Assembly: GCA_041399065.1 (NCBI GenBank)
Contig: JAWKTN010000001.1
Span: 186,001-250,000, forward strand
DNA length: 64,000 nucleotides
Reading direction: 5' to 3'
Source: JAGQPD01 sp020426865
Lineage (GTDB): Bacteria; Planctomycetota; Planctomycetia; Pirellulales; Pirellulaceae
Shown here piece by piece: positions 17,636 to 27,351 of this stretch. A program made the translations under genes and the position numbers. How positions within the stretch are numbered: the first letter of the stretch is position 1; every line of letters begins with the position of its first letter. Below the pieces are notes generated by a model. The model ran no database searches. It was given only the letters and a program-made list of their open reading frames with translations, and was not told the DNA's origin.

Positions 17636-19294
17636 ATGGCTGTATACGTATTTGGACACCGCAATCCCGACACCGACGCGATATGCGCGGCGATCGCCTA
17701 TGCCGACTTGCTGCAAAAAACAACCTATCCCGATGCCGTGGCGGCTTGTTGCGGACCACCGAACACACGCACCGAGTTTACATTGCGGATGGCCGGCGTT
17801 GCCGCTCCGCGGATTATTATGGACGTTCGTCCGGAGATTGGCGACATCTGTCAATCGCACGTAGTGACAGCCGGCGAGCAAGACGCGTTCTTCGAAGTGT
17901 ACGAAAAATTGCAGCAACACAAGATTCGCGCAATTCCGATCATTTCCGATGATGGACGCCTCACGGGAATCCTGTCGCTGCTCGATCTTCTGGAGCTTGT
18001 CTTTCATGCCGACGATGACGACCCCATTCTATCACGTCAGGTTCACAGTAGTCTGGCAAAAATCTGCCAGGCAGTGGGGGGACATTACCAAACCAATTTT
18101 GATTCATCTCGTCACGAAAATGTGTTGGTGATGGTTGGGGCCATGAGCGCCGAGGGATTTACACGGCGATTGGACCTGTACGATCCTGCGAACCTGCTGG
18201 TGGTCAGCGGCGACCGCCCCACGATTCACTTGCCGGCGTTGGAACGGGGCGTACGCGGCCTGGTAGTCACGGGCGGTTATCAGCTATCACCGGGGTTATT
18301 GCAGTTGGCACAATTGAACAATGTCACCGTGATCTGCAGTCCTCACGATACGGCTACGACAGTGATGCGGATCAAATCCGCGCGTACCATCACATCCGCC
18401 ATCACTCGAGACTTCACTCCACTATCCGACAAACAGTTGATCGACGAAGCTCGTCGCGCGGTCGGGAGATCGGAACAGCCAATCTTTCCGGTACTCGATG
18501 ACGATGATGGGCTGGTGGGCGTCCTATCAAAATCGGATCTGATCAATCCACCAAAAACACGGCTGATCCTCGTCGACCACAACGAGTTGGCTCAGGCCGT
18601 CGCCGGTGCGGAAGAGTCGGAGATCCTGGAAGTGCTCGACCACCATCGGTTGGGCGGATCGATTCGATCGGCGCAGCCGATTCGGTTCATCAATGAACCC
18701 GTTGGTTCCACGAGCACGCTGGTAGCCCGGCAATTTCGCGCGGCGGGTGTAACGCCGAGTCCCGGCATCGCCTTGTGTCTGTGTGCCGGGATCATATCGG
18801 ATACACTTTACTTGCGATCGCCGACAACGACCGACGTCGACCGTGAGCTCCTAAATTGGTTGCGTGAACAGTGCCAACGCGATCTGGACGATTTTGCCAG
18901 ACAATTCTTTGAAATTGGCTCGGCGCTTCGTTCTTGTTCGCCGCATCAGGTGCTGCATGAAGACTGTAAGGAGTTCACCGAGCAGGGGCATCGTTTTACG
19001 ATTTCCCAGATTGAAGAATTGGGTTTCGAGTTGTTTTGGAAGCGAAAGGGGGAGTTGCAGGAAGCGTTGGACGCGATGACGGACAGCCGCGGTTTGGACT
19101 TCGCCGCTTTGCTCATCACAGACATTGCCACCAATGGAAGCTTGCTGTTGATGTCTCGCGAGCCGGAAGGATGGGAGGAGATCAATTATCCGCGAGTCGA
19201 CCGCCACCTGTATGAATTGAATGGAATTGTCAGTCGCAAGAAGCAGTTGCTGCCGTTGATATCGCGGATCCTCGGCATCGCGAACACGACATGA
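17636..19294 (+). CDS. ppaC: Family II (Mn-dependent) inorganic pyrophosphatase with CBS and DRTGG regulatory domains
   Basis: 552 residues, long for the family (about 310) because of a regulatory insertion. The DHH part starts at once with FGHRNPDTDAI (His8, Asp12 and Asp14 as metal ligands). A CBS domain occupies about 65-125, a DRTGG-type domain about 140-245, and a second CBS about 255-300. The DHH domain then resumes with VDHNE and LDHHRLGG, and the C-terminal DHHA2 domain ends with the substrate-binding RKKQ motif. It hydrolyses pyrophosphate to phosphate. CBS/DRTGG forms are known to be controlled by adenine nucleotides. The ATG at 17636 puts the catalytic His at residue 8, as in homologues. 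Confidence 0.93.
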   Translation: MAVYVFGHRNPDTDAICAAIAYADLLQKTTYPDAVAACCGPPNTRTEFTLRMAGVAAPRIIMDVRPEIGDICQSHVVTAGEQDAFFEVYEKLQQHKIRAIPIISDDGRLTGILSLLDLLELVFHADDDDPILSRQVHSSLAKICQAVGGHYQTNFDSSRHENVLVMVGAMSAEGFTRRLDLYDPANLLVVSGDRPTIHLPALERGVRGLVVTGGYQLSPGLLQLAQLNNVTVICSPHDTATTVMRIKSARTITSAITRDFTPLSDKQLIDEARRAVGRSEQPIFPVLDDDDGLVGVLSKSDLINPPKTRLILVDHNELAQAVAGAEESEILEVLDHHRLGGSIRSAQPIRFINEPVGSTSTLVARQFRAAGVTPSPGIALCLCAGIISDTLYLRSPTTTDVDRELLNWLREQCQRDLDDFARQFFEIGSALRSCSPHQVLHEDCKEFTEQGHRFTISQIEELGFELFWKRKGELQEALDAMTDSRGLDFAALLITDIATNGSLLLMSREPEGWEEINYPRVDRHLYELNGIVSRKKQLLPLISRILGIANTT

Positions 19295-19343
19295 TATCAT
19301 CGTCTGGTCGGTTATTGACACCTTACACAAATGAGACACCACC

Positions 19344-20495
19344 GTGTCACGATATTTGATTACCGTCGTCGTCATCGTATTGCTGACGCTGGTTGTTGCC
19401 AGTCAATTCCGCTCGCCTGCTGATCGCGTATCGGGGATCATTGAGACGGACGAAATCCGGATTGGTTCGCGGATCGGCGGTCGCGTGGCCAGCGTCGCCG
19501 TGGCAGAAGGTGCCCGTGTCGCGAAGGGGCAATTGCTGGTTGAGCTGGAACCGTATGACTTGAATGAACAGGAGCGAGCGGCACTGGCGGAGGCCGCCGG
19601 TCGCAAGGCCGACTACGAGAAGATGGCTGCCGGTTTTCGCCCAGAGGAGATCGGTCAAGCCGCGGCGCGAGTCGAGCAGTTGAAAGCGAATCTGGAACTG
19701 TTGGAAACCGGGCCGCGGCCACAGGAAATCGAGGCCGCCGGGGCGCGCGTTAAGTTGGCCGAGGCCCAGTTGGATCTTGCGACACGGAACCACGACCGTG
19801 TTCGTCGTTTGGTGGAGTCCAATGCTACGTCGCGCGAAGAATTAGATCGAGCCAATGAACAGTTGCGAGTCGCTGCGGCTCAGCAGGTAGTCGCTCAACA
19901 GGAATTGGACGCACTCATGGACGGCACGCGGAAGGAGGACATTGCGAAGGCGAAGGCACAATTGAAAGAAGCCGAGCTTGCACTGCAGTTGGCCACGAAC
20001 GGTTATCGTTCGGAGGACATCGCACAAGGCAAAGCGGCCTGGGAGGCGGCTGAAGCGCAAGTGGCAACGGTTCGCGCTCGCAAAGAAGAACTGAAAATCA
20101 TCAGCCCGATGGATGGTGTCATCGTGGCGTTGGACCTGCAGAAGGGCGATCTTGTTGCGCCCAACGCACCGGTACTGTCACTTGTCGATGCACAGCGACT
20201 GTGGGTCCGCGCCTACCTGCCGGAGAACCGCTTGGATATTTCGTTGGGTGACACCCTTGATGTCACGGTGGACAGTTACCCCGACACGTTCCATGGCAAA
20301 GTCACATTCATTTCCCGGCAGGGAGAATTCACTCCCAGCAACGCACAAACGCCCGAAGAGCGTTCCAAGCAGATGTTTCGCATCAAGGTCACGCTAACCG
20401 ACGGGACCGACAAATTGTGGCCGGGCATGGCCGCAGATGTGTGGCTTGCACCGCGTGACGGTCAATCTATTTTGCCACAAACCGTCTCGCCTTGA
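19344..20495 (+). CDS. HlyD-family periplasmic adaptor of an ABC exporter
   Basis: 383 residues with a GTG start 49 bp after the pyrophosphatase. One N-terminal membrane helix (YLITVVVIVLLTLVVASQF) is followed by a biotinyl-lipoyl-like half (GGRVASVAVAEGARVAKGQ), a long alpha-helical hairpin of about 190 residues built from a repeated phrase (RPEEIGQAAAR, RPQEIEAAGAR, RKEDIAKAKAQ, RSEDIAQGKAA), then the second lipoyl half and beta-barrel. The layout matches YbhG-type adaptors. It is followed 16 bp later by the ABC ATPase-permease gene, so the two form one exporter; the outer-membrane partner is not encoded here. Confidence 0.88.
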   Translation: MSRYLITVVVIVLLTLVVASQFRSPADRVSGIIETDEIRIGSRIGGRVASVAVAEGARVAKGQLLVELEPYDLNEQERAALAEAAGRKADYEKMAAGFRPEEIGQAAARVEQLKANLELLETGPRPQEIEAAGARVKLAEAQLDLATRNHDRVRRLVESNATSREELDRANEQLRVAAAQQVVAQQELDALMDGTRKEDIAKAKAQLKEAELALQLATNGYRSEDIAQGKAAWEAAEAQVATVRARKEELKIISPMDGVIVALDLQKGDLVAPNAPVLSLVDAQRLWVRAYLPENRLDISLGDTLDVTVDSYPDTFHGKVTFISRQGEFTPSNAQTPEERSKQMFRIKVTLTDGTDKLWPGMAADVWLAPRDGQSILPQTVSP

Positions 20496-20511
20496 TGTAG
20501 GCCCTTTGAAT

Positions 20512-22839
20512 ATGACTACCAGCGCGCCATCGAAAGAAGTCGTCATCGACGTACAGAACATCTCTCGCCATTTCGGCGACCTGATTGCCGTGCAGGATGT
20601 TAGCTTTCCGGTTGAGAAGGCCGCGATCTTTGGCTTGCTAGGCCCGAATGGCAGCGGCAAGTCGACGTTGATTCGGATGCTGCTGGGGATCCTGGAACCG
20701 ACTTCGGGGACGGCGATCGTGGGAGGTCATGATGTGCGGTCGGAGGCCGAAGCGATCAAGCGGCAGATCGGCTACATGTCGCAGCATTTTACATTGTACA
20801 ACGACTTATCCGTTCACGAGAACATTCAGTTTTATGGACGCATCTATGGCCTACGTGGCCAGCCGCTCAAGGACCGGTACGACGCCGTACTCGAGTTGAC
20901 GTCGCTCGCGGACCGGATTCATCAGTTGGGTGGCGAGTTGTCCGGCGGCTGGAAGCGCCGCCTGGCGTTGGCATGTGCGTTGATCCATGAGCCGAGCCTA
21001 TTGTTCCTGGACGAACCGACGGCGGGAATTGATCCAGTGGCGCGACGGGAATTGTGGGACCTGCTTTTCGAGTTATCGGCCAACGGCGTGACGTTACTCG
21101 TGACGACTCATTATATGGACGAAGCGGAACGTTGTTCTGACGTCGGATACATCTATCTTTCGCGATTGCTGGCGGTTGGGAAACCCAAGCAACTAAAACT
21201 TCTTCCGCAGGTTACTCCGGACGGCACGAAACGGCTGGAGCTTTTGGTCCCCAACGGCGCCCAGCAAATGATGCGGCTCCGTACGATGCCATACGTCCAC
21301 GATGCGACATTATTCGGCGAACACTTGCATCTACTTGTCGACGCGAGCACCGAAAATGACTCGCTGATTTCAGACTTGTCGATTCCCTCCGACCAGGCAA
21401 CCGTCCGCGAGATCGCCCCATCGCTGGAAGACGTGTTTGTGACGTTGACGCAACAGGCAGAAAGAGCAGCCGACGAAGTTGAACTCGCGCACGGCAAGGC
21501 AACCGTCAGCGACTCGCAAGCCACCGTTTCGCGATCTTCGGACACTGCGATGGCACCGACTGTTCCAGCGACCGCGCCGGTTGACGAACGAGAGCCCAAA
21601 CCATCGGCGACGAGCCATAAGGCAAAGCCAAAATCAAAGAAGATGCCGGATGCAACCACCACACGACCACCGCAAAAGCGTCGCGGTGGCACTTGGCGAG
21701 GTCTGGGGGCGATGCTCAGCAAGGAGTTTATCCATATTCGGCGTCAGCCGGTGACGATATTTTTTACGTTAGTCGTGCCGGCGATGCAGACGATAATTTT
21801 CGGCTATGCTATCAATACACAGATCGAGCGGATACCGATGGTCGTGCAGAATCTGGACGGGCGTCAGAAAAGCCGCGAGCTGATCGAATCGTTTCGCAAC
21901 ACTCGGCGATTCCAGATCGAAGACATTGCGTATAGCGACGACACGTTCATGCGCTCGATTGTATCGGGTCGGACAAAAGCCGGGTTGCGAATTCCTCCGG
22001 ACTATTCGGATAAGCTCTTGCGTGGAGAGCAGGTTCAAGTGCAAGTGCTGATCGACGGCAGCGATTCCCAAGTTGCTACGACGGCGTTGAATACGACACA
22101 GCTGCTGGGATTGAACCTTTCCCTGCGGGTAGCCAAGATTAAAGCTGACGCGCTGCAGGTTTCCGCGGCGCGTGATCCGACGGGACAGGGGGGACTGCCG
22201 ATTGAAACACGACCTCGACTGTTATTCAATCCGGATCTGGAAAGCGCCCATTTTTTTGTGCCCGGTCTGGTCGGTGTGATCCTGCAGCTGGTTACACTGT
22301 TTCTCACATCCTTTGCTGTCGTGCGTGAGCGCGAGCAAGGCACATTGGAGCAGTTGTACGTCACACCGGTTGGCCGCACGGGGCTCATGTTGGGAAAACT
22401 GCTGCCGTACGCGGCTGTCGGTTTTGTTACATTGCTTTTGGTATTGACCGTAATGATCTACCTGTTTCAAGTGCCGATTCGAGGCAGTGTTCCACTCCTG
22501 CTGTCGCTTTCGATGTTGTTCATGGTTTGCTCGCTCGGCCTGGGCCTATTTGTATCCACGCTGGCTCGGACGCAGTTAGAGGCGATGCAGTTTGCGTTCA
22601 TTATCATGTTACCGTCGATTCTGCTATCGGGATTTGTCTTTCCACGCAGCGAGATGCCGTTGCCGATCTACATCGCTACCTTTGCAATCCCCGCGACGTA
22701 TTTTATCGAGATCCTGCGGGGCGTAGTCCTTCGCGGCGCGGACATGCTGGACCTGACTAACTCAATCATCGGGCTTACTGTTTGTGGGATCGTCGTGTTG
22801 GGATTGAGCATCGCGCGCTTCCAGAAGAAGCTAGGGTAA
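20512..22839 (+). CDS. ABC exporter: ATPase and ABC-2 permease fused in one chain
   Basis: 775 residues from the ATG at 20512. The ATPase half (about 8-315) has Walker A LLGPNGSGKST, the signature GELSGGWKRR and Walker B LLFLDEPTAGID, followed by the switch His in TTHYMDEAE. An unstructured, Ala/Ser/Thr/Lys-rich linker (about 320-390) leads to an ABC-2 permease (about 400-775) with one N-terminal helix, a large periplasmic domain, and five helices after residue 580 (FFVPGLVGVILQLVTLFLTSFAVVR). In the YbhFSR system these are separate polypeptides. With the HlyD gene upstream it should export drugs or another hydrophobic compound. Confidence 0.9.
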   Translation: MTTSAPSKEVVIDVQNISRHFGDLIAVQDVSFPVEKAAIFGLLGPNGSGKSTLIRMLLGILEPTSGTAIVGGHDVRSEAEAIKRQIGYMSQHFTLYNDLSVHENIQFYGRIYGLRGQPLKDRYDAVLELTSLADRIHQLGGELSGGWKRRLALACALIHEPSLLFLDEPTAGIDPVARRELWDLLFELSANGVTLLVTTHYMDEAERCSDVGYIYLSRLLAVGKPKQLKLLPQVTPDGTKRLELLVPNGAQQMMRLRTMPYVHDATLFGEHLHLLVDASTENDSLISDLSIPSDQATVREIAPSLEDVFVTLTQQAERAADEVELAHGKATVSDSQATVSRSSDTAMAPTVPATAPVDEREPKPSATSHKAKPKSKKMPDATTTRPPQKRRGGTWRGLGAMLSKEFIHIRRQPVTIFFTLVVPAMQTIIFGYAINTQIERIPMVVQNLDGRQKSRELIESFRNTRRFQIEDIAYSDDTFMRSIVSGRTKAGLRIPPDYSDKLLRGEQVQVQVLIDGSDSQVATTALNTTQLLGLNLSLRVAKIKADALQVSAARDPTGQGGLPIETRPRLLFNPDLESAHFFVPGLVGVILQLVTLFLTSFAVVREREQGTLEQLYVTPVGRTGLMLGKLLPYAAVGFVTLLLVLTVMIYLFQVPIRGSVPLLLSLSMLFMVCSLGLGLFVSTLARTQLEAMQFAFIIMLPSILLSGFVFPRSEMPLPIYIATFAIPATYFIEILRGVVLRGADMLDLTNSIIGLTVCGIVVLGLSIARFQKKLG

Positions 22840-22969
22840 GTGAAAAGCCGTACGCGGAAATACATGGGCGTCACCAATCGTCCGGGGTGAAACCCGTGCT
22901 GCAAGGCGACCTTTGTAGCACAATTGCCGCCAGTTCCGCTTCTCCACCTCCTCCGATCGCCCTGCTCCT

Positions 22970-23153
22970 GATCATCCAGCCATCACCCACCGGCCTCTGA
23001 TCATCCTGCCATCCCCCGCCGGCCTCCGATCATCCTGCCATCCCCCACCGGCATCCGAATCATCCTGCCCCTCATCATCCTGCCCCTCATCATCCTGCCT
23101 TCCCCCACCGGCATCCGAATCATCCTGCCCCTCATCATCCTGCCTTCCCCCGT
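22970..23153. repeat. Degenerate tandem array of an ATCATCCTGCC-containing unit
   Basis: The first three units are about 29 bp (TCATCCTGCCATCCCCC followed by a CCGGC(C/A)TCCGA segment). Then 12-18-bp truncated units and one longer repeat follow. A separate partial copy lies at about 61003-61033. The array fills most of the 517-bp gap between the ABC exporter and the acyl-CoA synthetase. An open frame exists across it on the minus strand, but it reads only the repeat (Gln-Asp-Asp-Glu-Gly runs) and is not credible as a gene. Confidence 0.8.
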
Positions 23154-23356
23154 GGCACCGCGTGTTCCGGTTCCGCTCACGAATTATTCCGCCGCGTGAA
23201 TACTCGCAGCAATCGTTCGACTGGTATCGCATTTGCAGCGTCCTAATGTCCGGCACAAAAACGCATGGCTGGCGATGGTGTCGATATCGCGCGACGAGGA
23301 CGGCCGGCAACACGACACGAACTGCCGGGGTGACGAGTAATTACGGGGGGAGCACG

Positions 23357-26035
23357 ATGAGCATTCGGCATTTAGAATATTTATTTCATCCAAAGTCGAT
23401 CGCAGTGATTGGTGCATCGCAGCGGCATCATTCGGTGGGCGGGACGGTGATGCGAAATTTGTTGTCGAGTGGTTTCGAAGGGCCGGTCTTACCGGTGAAT
23501 CCGAAGTATCGATCGGTCGCAGGGGTTCTCACGTACAACGATGTCAGCCAACTGCCACTGCCGCCGGACATGGCGGTGATCTGTACACCGCCGGCGACGG
23601 TTCCGGAGATCGTATCGCAGCTTGGCGAATTGGGCACGAAGGCGGCTGTCGTACTTACGGCGGGAATGGACGAAGAGGGCGACAGATTCGGACGCACGCA
23701 GCAGCAGTTGATGCTCGAAGCGGCTCGTCCGAATTTGATGCGCATATTGGGCCCGAATTGTGTTGGGCTGGTCAGCAGCGTATCGAAGGTCAATGCCAGC
23801 TTTGTCCACACGGCGCCATTGGCGGGGGAATTGGCATTTCTAACGCAGTCTGGTGCCTTATCGACGGCGGTGTTGGACTGGGCCAAGTCGAATGGCATTG
23901 GTTTATCTCATTTCGTATCGGTGGGCAACAGTGCCGACATTGACTTTGGTGATTTGTTGGACTATTTGGCGAGTGATTCGGGTACGAGCGCGATTTTGAT
24001 GTACATCGAGTCGATCAAGCTCCGGCGCAAGTTCATGTCAGCGGCGCGCGCGGCAGCGCGCAACAAGCCGGTGTTGGCGGTCAAGGCGGGGCGAGTGCGA
24101 GAGGGGGCGTTAGCGGCGGCGTCACACACGGGCGCGTTGGCGGGATCGGACATGGTTTATGACGCGGCGCTTCGTCGTGCGGGGATATTGCGAGTCGAAT
24201 CGATCGAGGATTTGTTTAATGCGGTGGAGACGTTAGCGCGGGCGCGACCGTTATCCGGCGAGCGATTGGCGATCCTCACCAACGGCGGTGGTCCGGGTGT
24301 CATGGCCACGGACATGCTCATTCGCCAAGGAGGCACGCTGGCAACGTTGAATTCGGCGACGATCGAGAAACTCGACGCGGTGCTTCCTGCGAATTGGTCG
24401 CACATCAATCCAATCGACGTCATTGGCGACGCTACCGCCGAGCGGTATGCTCAGGCGTTGCAGATTCTGTTGGAGGATAATGACATTGATGCGGTACTAG
24501 TGCTGCACGCCCCGACGGCGTTGGTATCCAGCCAGAGCGTCGCGGAAGCCGTGGTGAACTTGGCCAATTCGTCGACGCGAACCGTTCTTACCTGTTGGCT
24601 GGGGAAGCAGGCCGTTGCGGACGCGCGCAGAGTGTTTGCGGAAAACCGGATCCCGAGTTACGAATCGCCGGAAGACGCGATCACGGCGTTTCTGCAGATG
24701 GTGCATCATCGTCAAAGCCGGCAGATTGCCGTGGAGACGCCGCGTACGAATGGTGAGAAACAAGTACCTGACACGACGAAGGCGCGAGAGGTCATCGAAC
24801 AGGCAAGCACATCCCAACGTGAATGGCTGACCGAACCCGAGGCCAAAAAGGTTTTGGAAGCATACGGCATACCAACGGTGCGAACGTTGATCGCGACCTC
24901 ATCTGAAGAGGCCGCGGTGTGTGCCCATCAGTTGGGTTTTCCTGTCGCTGTCAAGATACTGTCGCCGGATATTGTCCACAAATCCGATATTGGCGGAGTT
25001 GCGTTGGATTTGGACACACCCGCAGCGGTTACGGCGGCGGCGAGTCGCATTTTGCGGAGGGCGAAGGTCGCTCACCCCGATGCGGAAATCACGGGCCTGA
25101 CCGTCCAGCAAATGGTTCATCGAACGGGGACGATCGAGTTGATCATTGGCGTTGCGAGTGATGCGACGTTCGGGCCAGTGATCTTATTCGGTCACGGGGG
25201 TACGGCAACGGAAGTGATTGGGGACCGAGCCGTGGCGTTGCCGCCATTAAACCTGGCACTGGCTGACGAAATGGTGCAGCGAACGCGAATCGCGAAACTG
25301 CTGGCGGGTTATCGCGACCGGCCGCCGGCCAACATGCCGGAGGTTTTGCAGGCACTCGTCCGGGTCTCACATTTGGTTGTGGATTTTCCAGAAATTCAGG
25401 AACTGGACATTAATCCGCTGCTTGCTGACCACCGAGGCGTCATCGCGCTTGATGCACGCATCCGAGTACAGCCAGCAACCGACTCGATGCATGATCGCTT
25501 GGCGATCCTACCGTATCCGAGGTACCTGGAGGAGTCGCAGGTGTTCGACGGCATGGAGATTAGGTTGCGGCCGATCCGGCCCGACGATGAGGCGATGTGT
25601 CGCGAGTTCTCGCGTCACGTAGCGCCGGACGCGGCTCGGTTTCAATTCGCCGGACGCGAGTGGACGTTGGCGGAGCACGATCTACCGCGAAACACGCAAA
25701 TCGATTTCAATCGAGAGATGGCAATCGTCGCCGTACGGGGCGACGACACTTCTGAGCCAGTGGTCTTAGGGGTGGTGCGGGGGGTCGCGGATCCGGACAA
25801 CATTGAGGCGGAATTTGCGATCATCGTTCATCCCGACTTCGAAGGAAAGGGGTTGGGGAAATTGATGTTAGATAAACTTGCCCGGTATTACCAACAGCGG
25901 GGAACAACACGTTTGGTTGGTCGGACGTCCGTGGCCAACCAGCGGATGATCGCTTTGGCTCGACATCTGGACTTCGAAACGCACACAACCGACGGAGACA
26001 ATGCTCCGACCGTCGAGCTCACGCGCTTCTTGTGA
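23357..26035 (+). CDS. ADP-forming acyl-CoA synthetase (alpha and beta domains) fused to a GNAT acetyltransferase
   Basis: 892 residues from the ATG at 23357, with GGGGGGAG just upstream. Domains in order are: CoA-binding Rossmann fold (about 1-130), succinyl-CoA-ligase-like (150-300) with LTQSGALSTAVLDW and AASHTGALAG, a second ligase-like domain, ATP-grasp (about 500-700, with GFPVAVKILSPDIVHKSDIGGV), and a C-terminal GNAT domain (about 735-892). The architecture is that of bacterial Pat/PatZ lysine acetyltransferases. Unlike what is described for those, the phosphohistidine is kept (His257), so this protein may both make acetyl-CoA and ATP and acetylate proteins. This last point is inference. 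Confidence 0.9.
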   Translation: MSIRHLEYLFHPKSIAVIGASQRHHSVGGTVMRNLLSSGFEGPVLPVNPKYRSVAGVLTYNDVSQLPLPPDMAVICTPPATVPEIVSQLGELGTKAAVVLTAGMDEEGDRFGRTQQQLMLEAARPNLMRILGPNCVGLVSSVSKVNASFVHTAPLAGELAFLTQSGALSTAVLDWAKSNGIGLSHFVSVGNSADIDFGDLLDYLASDSGTSAILMYIESIKLRRKFMSAARAAARNKPVLAVKAGRVREGALAAASHTGALAGSDMVYDAALRRAGILRVESIEDLFNAVETLARARPLSGERLAILTNGGGPGVMATDMLIRQGGTLATLNSATIEKLDAVLPANWSHINPIDVIGDATAERYAQALQILLEDNDIDAVLVLHAPTALVSSQSVAEAVVNLANSSTRTVLTCWLGKQAVADARRVFAENRIPSYESPEDAITAFLQMVHHRQSRQIAVETPRTNGEKQVPDTTKAREVIEQASTSQREWLTEPEAKKVLEAYGIPTVRTLIATSSEEAAVCAHQLGFPVAVKILSPDIVHKSDIGGVALDLDTPAAVTAAASRILRRAKVAHPDAEITGLTVQQMVHRTGTIELIIGVASDATFGPVILFGHGGTATEVIGDRAVALPPLNLALADEMVQRTRIAKLLAGYRDRPPANMPEVLQALVRVSHLVVDFPEIQELDINPLLADHRGVIALDARIRVQPATDSMHDRLAILPYPRYLEESQVFDGMEIRLRPIRPDDEAMCREFSRHVAPDAARFQFAGREWTLAEHDLPRNTQIDFNREMAIVAVRGDDTSEPVVLGVVRGVADPDNIEAEFAIIVHPDFEGKGLGKLMLDKLARYYQQRGTTRLVGRTSVANQRMIALARHLDFETHTTDGDNAPTVELTRFL

Positions 26036-26268
26036 TCCTTGCGGCCACGATTTAACCGGTAGCAACCCGGGAAACGACCCGTAAAGTTGGCGAACCTTTT
26101 CTATCTCGCGTGGTCGTGTTAGGCAATGCGAGCTACACTTGAGTTTAGAGTTCCGTCTTCGGCAAACGGTCTACAACAAAAAGTTCACGGACAAGTTGGT
26201 TCCTGAACGGTTGCCGGCAGGTGCGGACGGGGAAGCCGGCCTGTCCGGAAGCACGCGAGCCTACATGC

Positions 26269-27285
26269 ATGACAAACACGGTTGCCCAAGCCGGTACCTC
26301 AACTGACGGCGTTTCACCTGACAGCGCCTCAACTGACAGCACCTCGCCAGAAAGTGGAGCAACGTTTGCAGATCAACCGCAGCGGCAGGGGATTGCCACG
26401 GCGAGAGTAGCGTCGGGAGTTTTCTTGGCGATCGGTGGCACGTTCTTATTTGCGCTGAAGTCGATTCTGATCAAATTCGCGTTTGCGGCCGGCTGCAATA
26501 CCATGACGTTGCTCGCATTGCGGATGGTGTTGTCGTGCCCGTTTTACGTAGCGATGTACTTATATCTGTATCGCCCAAGGACAGAACGAGCGCGGCCGCC
26601 GCTGCGAGCAAGTCTTTACGCGTTGATCCTGGGCTTCTTCGGTTATTATCTCGCATCGTATTTGGACATGGCAGGGCTCGAACACATATCAGCCCAGCTT
26701 GAACGGATTACGTTGTTCACCTATCCAACGATCATCGCGGTGCTGGCGTGGATGTTCCTCAGGGAGACGCTCAACGCCAGGATCATCGCATCGCTGGCAC
26801 TCTCCTACCTGGGAATCGCAGTCATGGCGTTTCAGGAACGCTCAACAACGGCGACGGGGCAGGTGACGGTGGGAGTCTTGCTGGTACTTGGTTCGGCGGT
26901 AAGTTATTCGTTGTACGTATTGTTCGCCAAGCCATTGATGCAGAGAATTGGCAGTCGCGAGTTCACGAGCCTGGCGATGATCGGTTCGACGGTCTTCGTG
27001 GTCGTTCACTTCCTGACGACACAGACGTGGAGTTCGCTGACGTTGTCGCCGGTGATTTTGCTCTACGCGCTGTTGCTGGCGTTTGTCTGTACGGTGATAC
27101 CCAGTTTTTTGATCAACGAGGCGATTGTCAGATTGGGGGCGACGCGGACGACGATCATTGGGTCGGTCGGGCCGGTGCTGACGTCGATTCTGGCCGTCGT
27201 GATCTTACAGGAGCCCACGTCGATTTATCATTTGATCGGCGTCGTATGTGTCATCGTCGGCGTTTCGCTCGTGGCCACGAAGTGA
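26269..27285 (+). CDS. EamA/DMT family transporter
   Basis: About 338 residues. I prefer the ATG at 26269 to a GTG at 26221. A Thr/Ser-rich soluble N-terminus (about 40 residues) precedes ten hydrophobic helices arranged as two EamA repeats: the first from about 55 to 185 (ending LALSYLGIAVMAF) and the second from about 200 to 335 (ending IGVVCVIVGVSLVA). SAQLERITLFTYPTIIAVLAWMFLRE and GPVLTSILAVVILQE are the conserved helix-4 and helix-9 phrases. Substrate unknown; members export metabolites or amino acids. Confidence 0.88.
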   Translation: MTNTVAQAGTSTDGVSPDSASTDSTSPESGATFADQPQRQGIATARVASGVFLAIGGTFLFALKSILIKFAFAAGCNTMTLLALRMVLSCPFYVAMYLYLYRPRTERARPPLRASLYALILGFFGYYLASYLDMAGLEHISAQLERITLFTYPTIIAVLAWMFLRETLNARIIASLALSYLGIAVMAFQERSTTATGQVTVGVLLVLGSAVSYSLYVLFAKPLMQRIGSREFTSLAMIGSTVFVVVHFLTTQTWSSLTLSPVILLYALLLAFVCTVIPSFLINEAIVRLGATRTTIIGSVGPVLTSILAVVILQEPTSIYHLIGVVCVIVGVSLVATK

Positions 27286-27351
27286 TACGTGTAGTACGTA
27301 TCGCATTGTGGGATATGAGCGAATGTCGTCCGGGCCCTGTCAGCGGCGTTA

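Noticed and set aside
22972..23313. Minus-strand frame encoding Gln-Asp-Asp-Glu-Gly repeats
   Set aside because: It is only the translation of the tandem DNA repeat and has no ribosome site.
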